A stretch of 64,000 bases of DNA, from NCBI GenBank assembly GCA_024349245.1, contig JALDNG010000420.1, forward strand, positions 62,001-126,000, in the 5' to 3' direction. Made by a program: the position numbers and the translations under genes. The notes under the pieces are model-generated. The model saw only the letters and a list, made by a program, of their open reading frames with translations, had not been told where the DNA came from and ran no database searches. This DNA is from Neodontobutis hainanensis. Lineage: Eukaryota > Chordata > Actinopteri > Gobiiformes > Odontobutidae. Below are positions 1 through 11,862 of the stretch, one piece after another (within the stretch, counting starts at the first letter, position 1; each line of letters opens with the position of its first letter).

Positions 1-2149
1 AAATAATGATGGTAGTTTTGATTTTTAACGCTGATAACATGGAGTATACCGCCGTTAAGCTTTCTCTAATTTTACCCTCCATTCATTAAAAAGAGCTATG
101 TTTTTACCTGTTCACATTACGTGTATCCTAGTTCGAGATTCGGATTTACTGCTCAAAATTATCCTTATTATGGGGGTGTCAGTTAGTTTGGTGCATACGT
201 TTGATGTGGGTGAATGTCAATAAATTCTTATAGGGGATTACTTCGTCAAATGTCGTTATCCAAATTATTTAATTAACATTATGGGTTATTTTGAAAAAAA
301 TTAAATTTATACAGGATAAAAAACAATCGTGATTCAATTTTAATTCAGTGATCGAACTTGTGTTTATAAAGAACAAAAATAGAGCTAGGAATGTTTAAAA
401 ATGGCCTCTAACGGGTAATATATTAAAGGTATCTAATAATTTTCATTCGATTACTCGATATTTTTGAATTCTTTTCAGGTTCATGTTAAAGCGGAAATGT
501 TTATTAATCATAGAGGGGTAGCTTAATTTCATAGTAAATGCCTAATTCATTGGTACCGAGTTTTACTGAATGTTCGGCTTCAACTTATAAGTGATAATTT
601 TTCATCATAGATAATTTATTTCTGTGTTTAAAAGTATACACAAACCAAAGGCAAAAAATAAAAAAATAACTTTAAGGCAATGTCGAATGAAATCGGTATA
701 TCTCGCGTGGCAGATCCAATACCCGTCAAAATAAACGTGTTACGTATAAACTGATATTCTAGCAGGAGTCATTCTTATTCGACAACTCTTAACGCTTCCT
801 TGCGTTAAAGTGTCAATCTACAGGAACTATAATGAAAAGTTAAAGGAAACATAAATTTTCTTCAATATGAACAAATTTACAAATCTACAAGCTATCAGAG
901 CATTCCAATTCAGTTTCTTTTTCCGTATTTGTCGTTTCAGGTTCTAATGAAGTTCCATTGAGTATTTGGTTCCACCATCATGAAGGTGGTTTTTAGAGCC
1001 ATCTTGATGTGAATACATGATTTCAAAAATTTTTAGACTTCAAAATTTACCATTTGTAAGTTGAAGGAAAGAATGGTAAAAAATATATAATTTAAGAAAG
1101 ATTATGCAAAAATGGTTTCTTTAAATTAGTTGCAAAACTCGCAGATTCTAAATAATAATAAACATGATAAAAAATTGACTTTACACGAAGTCATAAGTAA
1201 ATTTTGCAGCACTGTATTCCAAAAAGAATTTAACAAGCTACGAATGAAGCACTCGGCCATAGTTAAACAACTACATTTTGCGATGCAAAAATTTTGATCT
1301 TTGATATTTTAAAACCCAAAATACAACTTATGCGATATTACTCGTAAAATGTTGAACTACGTTGGCTAAGTTAGAAAAACTTGATCTTATTATTGAATAA
1401 AAGTGAACTTGAAATATAAATAATTTTCCCGGTTGAATAAAAATAAATGACAAACTGATTAATTTTCTCTAAAAAATATATGATAACTGTTTTTTGTTGG
1501 ATAATTTTTTGTCCTCTACCTGGCTGAACAGCCCAAAATAAAAATTAAAGAAAATGATGCTAAAGAATAGGTACCATGGCTTGATTGATGAGTCGACTTT
1601 TGTCAATATTTTCAACCTTAGATTTTATAGCTCTCATATTTTTAAATACGTAATTCATAAGCATGTTCTTGAAGGAAACTGGGAAAAGGCTGGTGTGCGG
1701 ATAAAAGTAAATAATTTTACTGGTCTAAAACATCAAAATACATTTGAAATCTACAGTTTGAATGCAAAAATTAAAAAAAGTTATGAAATGTGAATAATAA
1801 ACGAGATTGATTGTAATAAATAATGGCTCGTTTTACCTCACAGAGTTTTTTTAGGAATTGAAAATTATAAATAATATTAATGTCAACTTTATGAACATCA
1901 CAAAAGTATTCGATCGATTAACCATCCCGTTTTGTCAAACCACAAATTTAAAAAATATAAATATCTATCCAATTAAATGTGAGAAATATTTTAACGTAAC
2001 GATTTTGAGAATTTTGATGATTAAAATTTACCATTAGTAAACTTCTTAAGTATACAACTTGTTATCAATACATTAAACTCTAAATGCATCAAAAGAATAA
2101 ATTGAAAATGATATTGGGGAAAATTGAAAAATATGACAATTAAAAAGTG
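1..2149. other. AT-rich stretch, no supported gene
   Basis: I see no recognisable gene or mobile element here. A 79-codon open frame at 1554-1793 (plus) has no family resemblance and no clear splice structure, so I do not call it. Confidence 0.5.
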
Positions 2150-2791
2150 TTAAATGATGCGCTTAAACTCGAAGAATTTCTTAATGGTAGAGATTTGGAA
2201 GTATGCAAGAACTAGTATGGCAGAGAGTTGAAGAATGGACCATATCACGACATAGAAGTTGGTTGTATTGACCACTGATTGTAATAAAAAAGTCTGACCA
2301 GTATTATGCCAGATTATTTCAAAAACACGGTATTGCTCAGCGCTTACGATTTCGTTCATTTTGGAGGTTAACAAATCATGTTGGAGAGTCTGCACTTCAA
2401 TCCGAATTTTTATACTTGTTTTAGCGACGTATCCGATTGATTGCGATTGAGTATGTTTATATCGAATAAAATTATGTTCGATTCTTCCCCATTATTCTGA
2501 AAACATATTTGATAGAATCCATCTTTTTTTATTGTGTATATTTTGTCAACATTTTTGTCATCATTGTTTCCTATTTTGCTTTCCACTCCATCTCGAACTT
2601 CCTTAAAATATTTTAACAGTCAACTTTAACAGATATATCCGTGGGATTCTCACCAACGTGGTAATTCACTCGAATATTTTCCTTGGTTGAAACGCGTTCC
2701 CCAAAACACCGTTTTTATTACTCTCCACTTTCACAATAAAACACGAATATAAAGGGAAAAATATAAAGGTCGTTAAGCATAAAGATAACAT
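2150..2791 (-). CDS. p24/TMED family cargo receptor, 5 exons
   Basis: Type I membrane protein of ER-Golgi vesicles (COPI/COPII cargo receptor family). The start ATG is at 2791-2789 and the stop TAA at 2150. Four GT..AG introns fit at 2682-2707, 2602-2624, 2390-2415 and 2275-2298 (26, 23, 26 and 24 nt), giving 180 codons. A hydrophobic signal peptide covers residues 1-17. The GOLD domain carries the motif DGFYQICFQNNGEES, typical of p24 proteins. A short helical stalk follows, then a conserved pre-membrane segment ending VVIWSILQ, one membrane helix, and the cytosolic tail KKFFEFKRII with the FF and basic signals of the family. The last intron is in frame and lacks stops; removing it restores family spacing before the membrane helix. 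The subfamily (alpha, beta, gamma or delta) is not resolved. The gene is divergent from the candidate starting at 2955. Confidence 0.9.
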
Positions 2792-2954
2792 CGTTAATGT
2801 GAGTTTGCGCAAAACGAACTTAATAACACAAAGACGATTTTAAATATATTCTTGTTTAAATATTAAAAACATTAAAGTTCATCTTTTCAGTTAAATTTAT
2901 CGCTGAGTTAATTTTAAAAATGAGGAAAACTGTTAACTACTTGTAAAATCAACC

Positions 2955-3233
2955 ATGGTAGTGTTAGATAGAATTTCACTAAATTTTTTCCATAAAATTA
3001 AAATATTTTCAAATCAACTTACTTCATGGAGAAAAATAATTTTTGTCACAATTCTACGAGGATTAAATTTTAATTATCATTCTTTGTTTATTATAGAGTT
3101 TTATCAGGGAGGGTCAAAAGAGAAATATGAAGAGAATCGTACAAAATTCAAACAGTATTTCGATATTATGTTGAAGGATGAGCATTTAGTTTTCAGATTG
3201 CTCCTCAAAATGTTCGAAAATGTACTTCAATAA
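2955..3233 (+). CDS. Candidate small protein, possibly LYR-like
   Basis: Open frame of 92 codons starting 164 bases from the TMED start on the opposite strand, so the two could share a promoter region. The second half (from about EFYQGGSKEKYEENRTKF) is charged, helical and coding-like; the first half is AT-rich and may contain an unrecognised intron. The helical layout slightly recalls LYR-motif mitochondrial assembly factors, but I see no diagnostic LYR triplet. Function unknown. Confidence 0.4.
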   Translation: MVVLDRISLNFFHKIKIFSNQLTSWRKIIFVTILRGLNFNYHSLFIIEFYQGGSKEKYEENRTKFKQYFDIMLKDEHLVFRLLLKMFENVLQ

Positions 3234-4420
3234 TCATAACAATAAAATTCAATCACGATGAAAATCGAGACTGCGCAAATTGGATTTAATTGTTTCGTGT
3301 TTTATAGATTCCATCATAATAATCCACATTTTAAATTCATGAGTTTTTTCTTCCAATAAATGTATACATTGAATGCCTGAAAATTTCACCTTGCTGTATA
3401 AACATTTGATTTATCGGAACTGTCAATATTAAATATCTCGAGCGCGCTTCAATAGGTTGGGCGCTATTTTGCTTAATATTTATCGATAAAAATGAATTAT
3501 GACATAAAATATTTTTCATACGATTCCTTTCGATAAATATATCACTTAATAATGACGATTGCGACTTTTTGCACAGACATTTCCCTTGATTTCTGTACCT
3601 AAATGAGGACTTGAGTCTAAAAAAGGGTTTTTAAATAAAAACCACTGGCTAATAGCTTATAGACTTGGTTCTATGACAAAAGCTGAAGGATAAAATAGAG
3701 ATTGATTTTTCATAACGTTAGCACAAATTAAATTTATCAGAATTAATGAGACGAATAAAGTATCACAAATGTGCGAAAAAGTAAGACCGTTTTTATATTC
3801 CTGGTTTATATGGTGTCATAATAGGACGTAAACCCCAACTATATTAAAAATATCAGATTAATTTAACAACACGAGCTGTTTGTGCAATTTGTATTTTTAA
3901 AAATAATTTTATTAGGAACAAAACTCAATCAAACTTTAAAGGTAGCTCATAAATGATAGATGGAATTTTAAACATACTGATACGGACAATCCTAAGCAGC
4001 ACGTATGGTTTAATAATTTTGACATTTGAATGGAAAGCTATTAATCATATCTTTTGTGAAATTTCTGAGCGAAATATTTAAAAATTTTTGTCGATGCGCA
4101 TTTTCTTCGCGCGCCGATTTGACGAGGAGCTAATCGGCTCATATTTGTCATTCTGAACACAATTTACTTCAAATTTTGATGAAATTTTATTTGTATTCTA
4201 AACTATGAAACATTGTTATGCTTCAATTGATTATTATAACGAAAAAATTTTTCGCTAACTTATTCTGATTTTTGGTGATATTTTTAATTTTATGAATGAA
4301 ATGTTTTCATTCTACGCGAACAGAAGTAATTATGCTTGGAGTTTCAGCAATCAAAAACGATGATAAGGATTTAACAAATTCGAAATTTATGAATTAGGTA
4401 TCAAGTGTAACCAAGGCGAA
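3234..4420. other. AT-rich spacer
   Basis: Nothing recognisable on either strand. A 60-codon open frame at 3337-3519 (minus) looks like chance. Confidence 0.5.
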
Positions 4421-4424
4421 ACAA

Positions 4425-4800
4425 TCTTTCACTTTCTCATTGAACACTATCGTATCCACAATAGCCACTGTGAAATTGCATCTTTTGTACTTTGGTTAAA
4501 TTTTTATATTTTTTCATTTCTAAATAAATTTCCTCGCCATTTTCATCTGTAACATTGATACCATCATAATTGTTATCCAACATTTTTAAAAATTTATAAT
4601 AAATAAAGAAGTAGCAGTGATAAAAATTTGTTATTCACATCAGGTTCTTGGGCCACCCCTACATCCCATCGTTTCACAACCCCTAGATATATGAAAGTAT
4701 TATAATTTACTGTGCGTTGACGTTTAATCGTTTGAAATAAATTTTCATTTACATTCATCTTGGCCATAGCCCCAATAGCCGCGTCTGAATCATCTATTCT
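4425..4800 (-). CDS. Coding-like stretches, product unknown
   Basis: Two coding-like reading frames on the minus strand. The upper one (about 4800-4620) reads DDSDAAIGAMAKMNVNENLF and continues with a basic segment. The lower one (about 4590-4425) starts MLDNNYDGINVTDENGEEIY and goes on through a Lys-rich stretch. Amino-acid composition is protein-like and unlike the AT-rich surroundings. I could not join them with convincing small introns, nor recognise a family. They may be two exons of one gene or two small genes. Confidence 0.35.
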
Positions 4801-4829
4801 TAAGGTTCATTTTATGATTGTCGCATATT

Positions 4830-7800
4830 TTTCACACATACAATGATCCCTAATTTTAATAATCTTTTGTTAAAAGCACATCAGAACAGAATACTCATTA
4901 CAGGATTCTTATCAGAGTTTTTTAAAACAATAAATAAATTATCACTGATATTTTCACAACGTTAAACTGAAAAGATAAATATGAATTTCTTTTCGTTCCT
5001 ACGTCCATGAATAAAAAGTCATGAGATGACAGTTAAAAATATTTTAAAAAGGCAATAAATTTTAAATAAAATTATTTATCATGCTGGTTAAAAAGACTAA
5101 ACTGAAACGTGTTTCCAAATTACAAATATTTTCTATTAACGCGCTAAGCTCTCAATAACGAACCAACCATTAAGGCGCGAAAGTAGTTGTAAATGCTTGA
5201 AACAGAGAATTTACACATTTGATATTTCAGTTTGTCAAAAGTTACTTTAACTGGTGCTAATACATACACATTGAGCGATGAATTAAAACATCAGCTAAAC
5301 CAAACGAAGGTTATGATTATCTGAGATAAATTTTCAATTGAAACTAACGGTTTTTAATGATAATAATTTTGTCTGATTTTACTCAGATTAATTCGATTTC
5401 TAAATCCGTTTCAATTTTCGTGATAGCCAATAAGTTAACGCTCTTTTTAACTTTAAAATTCGAGTTATTACTGTGCTTGTGTTTTTATCCTTGTACGTTT
5501 GAAATCCACAATGTACATAATGGATAAAAACAGATAAAGTAAGGTGTGCATCAAGCTTAATCTACTAATTTGTAAGAAATTTATAACCTCAAAAATTGCT
5601 TCTTTTTAATGACGAATTTATGCTTAAAAGCCGCATGCAATCTTACCAAAAGTGAAAAGGCTTGATTCTTGTAAAAAGAAATAACATTCGAATGAATAAA
5701 TACGCCATATATAATTGACTCTGGTGCCAAAAATTTTAATAGCTTAACAGACTAATATGAGCCTTGCCAAATATCGTATTGGTATATAATTTTTTGGAAG
5801 TTTTGAAGTTACCTAAATTTTATCAGATAAAAATTTTTTAACTATTAAATTGGCTTGAATTAAAACTTTATTCGTGAAACAACACTGCATGCTAAACGTC
5901 TACTTTAAAATTCAAATGCGCATAAACGATTCTCTTATGACGTAAGCTATGAAGAAATAATGTGAAAAACTGCAACTCCTGCAGTTATTAGAATATCTAT
6001 ATTTTGAAAGTATCTATAATAATGTCTCTAAAAACTATAGTTTATCTTCGAGCAAATTTTGAGAAAGTTGATAAATTTTTGTCAAACCTTTCGACATCTT
6101 TGGAAATTGGTGACCTTTGATAAAGGATAAGGTCGTTCAACCATAATTAAAACTCTCAGGTTGAAGTTTGACTGAAAAAATGAAATTTAAAATTGCCAAG
6201 TCTTTTGAAAATACGATTTTTTTAAAGAAAGCCCAGGGATAAAAATATAAAGAAAATGAAAATGTTTTGGCTGTCATTTGTGGGCGATAAAAAACCAAAA
6301 GAGGAACATTTTTACGAATTTTACTGGTTTTTTAATTCTTATGAAAATTAGATGATCTTTATTCAACCTGATCAAAAATAATCACAAAACTAGCGCATGT
6401 GCAATTTATCATTTTATAAGAGGGATATTAAAAAATGATATGCTCGAAGGTGCCAAGAAGCCAACGCAACGATGTTTATATGGTATAATCTAATTGGGAA
6501 GTTATAAACCAGAGTGTAATTAAATTAATAAGTTATTTTTATCCACATTTGGTGGTAAATTAACAAAAAACAAACGAATACATATCTACAATAACCGACA
6601 TGGGGGAGATATTTACAATTAATTTTATCGATGTGTTTTACAATTGAGTTATATATGTAAAATCACAACCATTGTCTGAAATAGCTAGAATAATTTAGTC
6701 GTTTTCTCGGGAAATAATTATTTAGACTGTAATTGGAAATTGGTCCTATCAATCATAACAATTAATTGTAGTTGATCGTCTTCTAATATTGACCTATGTG
6801 AGGATTTTTCTCACTTCGTTCTTTAAAATATGCTTCAAAAGAAGTCTAAATAATAATCCATAGATATAAAACACCAACATGAAGTCATCAATTTATCATA
6901 CTTGCCCACAGAATGAAGCTTCGATAATTATCAAAGATATGATCCTTAAAATTTGCCTTTTACATATAATTGCTTTGTATATTAGTGATTTCAAAGTCGA
7001 GGGTTAGATTAAAGATTCTAAATTTAATATCAAGAGATTCTCAAAATTGAAAAGACATCTGCGCACGTTCAATAATCGTAAAAATGGTATCGCAACTGTC
7101 ATTTAAATCCCAAAAATACATTTCAAACATATTCATGTTCAAAATGAAAATTTGCTTTTTTATCAAATTTTTGAACTGATGCTAACGGCTTGAAAAAATT
7201 TATAATGATGGCAAATTTTGGCTAAGCTACTTTAATGCCGTATAGTTTTAACATATGTGCAATTTTCTTGTTTTTTGGTTTTATCTGAATCGAAAAAGAT
7301 TTCAGAATTTATCGTCTCAGGCTAATTTGCAAATTCATAATTTTTAAGATTATGAGTACGGGTCGGGTAGCATCGTTCAGAAAAATTTCTATCGTTCCTT
7401 TGGCTCGGGAATATCTCAAAGCATTGTTATTTTTGTAAAATTTAACAGGTATGGTTAGGAAAATCAGATTCTCAACCTCGATTTGTAAGAAAAAAATTAA
7501 GAAATTTACTTGTGCTAAGTGAAAGGGAAGTATAAAGCTAGCCATTTACACAAAACCTTAAATAACAAAGGATGCAGTGAAGTATTTCTCAAGAAGTAGC
7601 TTCCGTCGGATAATAAAACAAATGATTAGACGAGTTGAACACCTTAGATTCGAAAAAAACTGGTAAATGTTTTATGCATTTACTCGATCCACACATTTTT
7701 ATCAAAATAAATCGCTCATATTTTAACTTATTGCATTTTTAGTGATACTTGACAAGGATTTCTCAACTTTTTGAGTATAGCTGCCCCATAGTTATTCAGT

Positions 7801-9901
7801 GAAGGTTGTCCACATAAACTGATTCATAGGTCACATGAAACTATCACTTAGCCATAGAATAAACGACAGGAGCCGATCAATACAGATAAAGGTAGTTTAC
7901 TCACCATTAGGCAAGGAAACCAATCAAAATTATTTTCGGAGAGTTTTATTTAACTCTTCGTGTTTATTTCATGTTGAATTCTTTTATCTGTTATTCTGGT
8001 GAAACTGCTAATAAGCATAAAATGAACCAATTTTTAAAAAACAAATATCTACGTATGTTAGAAGCAGGCGTGACTTAATAATTTCTCCTTCTTAATGGGT
8101 TGTCTGTCGTGATTGACAAACTAGATATCAGTAGACTGGCTTAAGCTGCAACCCAATTTTTATTTTTACGATAAAATTGAATTGCGATGAATGATTTCGT
8201 TGCAAACTTAGTAATATTTGAAGTCGTTGTTTTCATTTTAGCGATTACTATTATCTAGAGTATTTAATTTTGTAACGATGAAAAGTTTTGCATCCTTTAA
8301 GTAAATCAACTCTCATTGCATGATACGCAATGATTTTTTAAGCCCTACAACAAAATAGTTCATTCTTACATTCTGTTTAAAAATCATGAGTTAGATCCAC
8401 TGTCTTCTTTATTGATTCTCACAGGGAAATTGGAAATATCGTTGTACGATAAGCTGAAAGCAAAATATTACTTACCAATGAACCAGGCTGAAATATAATT
8501 GACCGAAATATTGTTTAGGTTGTTAGAATGTAGGCTCGTGATACTCGTAAGATAGTTGACTAAAGAGTAGGTATCGTGCAGGAAAGATAGCTGACATTGC
8601 TATTTATCGATGATGATATTGCGCACGCACTAACAGTTTTCGTTTTAAGTCGCGTTTTAGTTCTTAGCATGATTGTAGATTTAAAATGTAAAATAAAAAC
8701 CTATTACGAGTGTCTGATTTAACTTTGCGAGGCGTAGTCTGCAGACCCTTTGGAACTGTTATAATTAAAATCAGTACCTGAGCCATTTCGGCGCTTAAAA
8801 ATATTAAAGTTCGAAATAAACAGAGCCTTTTAGAGATTTGGATAAAAATATTTATTAAAACGATAAAATTTAAGAATAAGCATTAAATTTTACAAAAATA
8901 AAATATTTACACGAATGGAACCTTGATTTTGTAACTATAATCAGCAAGAAAAACGAATTCCGACAAGCTTTCTATTAAAATCTACTCAAAGTTATAATTT
9001 ATGGACCCGTGTTTTTATTAAGGCTTGTTCGAAAACCTAATCATGAAACCTCTCATCTCTGAAATTTTAGCCTTAGAGATATGTAAAATTCAATTCCGTG
9101 ATTTTAGTTTTCAATTTCATCGAAAACTCTGACAATGGAAATACAAAGTATTTTTGATGGAATAATTTAAGTTCTGTCGAACGAAAAGCTTGATGAGTTT
9201 GTCTCGACTTAGATTTTTTTTGTGGTTCATATTCAAGTAATTAACTTTTAACAACAATTCTTAGCCATTTAAACATTGAAAGAGAAGCATGATTGCTGGG
9301 AATTTTTTCGGCCTCACAAAACTCATAAATTGCAAGAAATCTCATTGAGAACAAAACATTTAATTGGATTAAACAAATTTATATGCCCAATTGTGATTAA
9401 AATTTGCAAAATCCCTAAAAGATAACAATTTCATGATGTTTTACTATGTATTCTAGTTTTAAACACACTATTTAATAAGGGAAATCAGACGACATCTAAT
9501 AAATATCCTTAAATAGCTCAAATTCAAAAAATTGATTATTCTACACTTTAATAAACAATAACTGTTTGGCATAGAATTTGTATGGAATATAATATCGAGG
9601 TAAAAACATTTGCCCGTTTGAAACACAGATTAGAATCATGAAACCTTTAAAAAATAATAAAATGAAAAACTAGATAAACCCAATAATGAAAATAAAAATC
9701 CTCACTGCATTAAGAGATGAATCATAAAATTCAAACGAGATTTATGAAAAATTGAGTAAACGTTATAATCTACTCTGAAAAATTATATAATGAATAGAAA
9801 GCCAGAAAAACTGTTATTATTAGTTTACCAAAATCATCATCTTTGTGATGAAAAAAATTCGCAATAGAATATGGCCAAAAAGACATTCGGTGGTCTTAAA
9901 T
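4830..9901. other. Long AT-rich region, no supported gene
   Basis: About 5 kb with no family I recognise. The 78-codon frame at 7309-7545 (minus) is dominated by Phe, Ile, Leu and Asn codons, as chance frames in this DNA are. Short unrecognised exons cannot be excluded by eye. Confidence 0.4.
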
Positions 9902-9907
9902 TTTATT
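9902..9907 (-). promoter_or_regulatory. Candidate poly(A) signal for hnRNP gene
   Basis: AATAAA on the minus strand, about 40 bases beyond the favoured stop of the hnRNP Q/R gene. Confidence 0.4.
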
Positions 9908-9947
9908 TTGAAAAACAAAATTTTTATCATATGAAAAATAAGATTTT

Positions 9948-11862
9948 TTACCAATATTTTACATTAGGTTGTGAAGGATAGACACGTGGGTTCTGAGGGA
10001 TGGCTGATATTGGAGGATCATTTGATGGAGGAGGAAACGAGCTGGTTTTTGATCACCAAAATTTGAAGAATATGCGTTAGTTTGTTGAATTCCACCACCA
10101 CTTGGAGGGTATGGTGTTTGTTCACTCTCTGATGGGTATCCAGTGTTAGGGTAATAATTATACGTTTGCACAGATGAAGAAGGCCACTCTCCAGGACGCG
10201 AGCTAGGAGGCTCGTGTCGAGTGACGTGCTGATCATCGTTCACAGGTCGAGTGTATGGATAACGAGGCGGTTCATGATGGTAGAACTCTCGTTTGGGGGT
10301 CACGGATTCGTTTGAACTCAGATATTGATCGTGTAGGTAGGGGTATGAACGAGTGGGGTCATCATACACATATTGATTTTGATTGTTGAATTGAGAAACC
10401 CTTCCGGGATAAGGTTCATACGTTTTTGATGGCTGATACTGGGGCGGAGGATATCTAGGTTTTTGATGGGAATATTGACGTATCATTTTGTCTTCATAAG
10501 GTCGATCCTGATGATATCCTCGTCCATAATTATCGAAACGACCTCTATCCAAATGCCCGCGGTTAAATTTTCGTTTCATCAAATTCGAATCTTTGTTGGC
10601 CTTTGCATGACTCACAACCAGTTGGATTCCGTCCACCTCCTGCCATTAACAGAAAGGGCATTCTTGGCAGATTCCTCTGTCAAGAATTCAATAAAAGCAT
10701 ATTCGTTAAAAATGTCTACGCTTTTAATCTCACCAAATTCTTGAAAAATACCTTTGAAAAGTTCCTGGTTAACCTTGGCAGATCCATACCTGACGTACAA
10801 AGTTCGGGGCTTGATATCTGATTCATCAAAAGGATCAGTATTTTCTGCCCAGTCTGCATCTCGTACGATTTGATTAAAAACCAAAACCTTACCACTTTGA
10901 AGTTTTTTCCTAGCTTGACTTGCATCTCCATGACTTGCGAAAGTGATAAAAGCATATCCCCGATTTCTGCTCTTGTCATGAGAACTTGTAAAAGCTTTGA
11001 CGTCAACACAGTTATCGAAGAGATTTTTCAACTCGCATTCTACAACCTCCTTTGATTTAGCGGTTGAAAATCCACCAATAAAAATCCTACAATTAGGAAT
11101 GGTTAGTTTGGCTGTTATCGGAGGATCTGAATTGATCGATTTTCCATTATATGTTTCGACAAATTTCTCTGCCTGCTCCCGAGATACGTAATCTACAAAT
11201 GCAAATCCTTTATTTTCTCCGTTAGTAGGGTTCACCATGATACGGAGTTGATATATCTCTCCACAGGATTCTATAACAGGAACAAGAGTATCTTCAAAAA
11301 CAGATTTACCGAGTCTACCAATATGTACTTGTGAGCAAAATTTAGCCTCCCCAACGCCAGGAGGAGGACCCTCCCAGTTTGGTGGTGGTCCTCCGTACCG
11401 CCGCTGGCCAGTGGATATAGTCAGGCTGTATCCCGTACGGGTCAAAAGCTCCTCGATTTTCTTTTTATCTGAAATATCTCGAATGTGGTCTGCCAGGTAC
11501 GAAATACGTGGTTGAGACTTTTTATTTGAATTTATGTGATCTAGAAAGGATTCATACAAATATTTTTCTTTATTATCAATCGACTCAAGGTCTGCGGATA
11601 AAAAACCTTCCAAAATATGCAATGACTCATTCTCAGATAATTCTTTAATGCAGTTGAAAACCCGAGTTTGTAAGTTCTCAATAGTCAAAATGTTTTTATC
11701 GATGATTTCTCCCAGTGTACGCGAAATATTCTCAGAAAAAAAATCCATAAAAAATGCTGAGATGGCGTCAAGAAAGCAATTAGTGTTAATGGATATACGC
11801 CTGCGCGACGTCCATTTTTTCTGAATAGTTCGCCGCTCTACTTGGTAGCGTGACCACCGCAT
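9948..11862 (-). CDS. hnRNP Q/R (SYNCRIP)-like RNA-binding protein, with frameshifts
   Basis: RNA-binding protein of the hnRNP Q/R family (mRNA splicing, stability and transport). In order it shows the acidic helical N-terminal NURR domain (roughly residues 45-150), the linker TGQRRYGGPPP that marks this family, and three RRMs: RRM1 with GFAFVDY, RRM2 with IFIGGF and RGYAFITF, RRM3 with TLYVRYG and EYAFIEF. A long Tyr/Pro/Gly/Arg-rich tail follows. Near 10633-10645 the frame breaks inside RRM3: VNG is in one frame and EVDGIQLVVSHAK in another, as if one base were missing. At the T-run 10046-10050 a second one-base shift is favoured, because the alternative frame keeps the Pro/Ser/Tyr-rich tail and stops at 9948; without it the frame stops at 9959. 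Start: first in-frame ATG at 11862. Unlike its neighbours the coding part shows no tiny introns, so a retrocopy or pseudogene is an alternative to assembly indels. Confidence 0.88.

Noticed and set aside
1554..1793. 79-codon plus-strand open frame
   Set aside because: No domain, no splice continuation and no resemblance to a family; length is within chance for this much AT-rich DNA.
10635..10645. An 11-nt GT..AG segment that would repair the hnRNP frame
   Set aside because: It would delete the conserved VNG of RRM3 and be shorter than any known spliceosomal intron; a missing base explains the data better.
10018..11191. Several overlapping open frames on both strands over the hnRNP gene
   Set aside because: They are shadows of the RRM-encoding frame, without family similarity.
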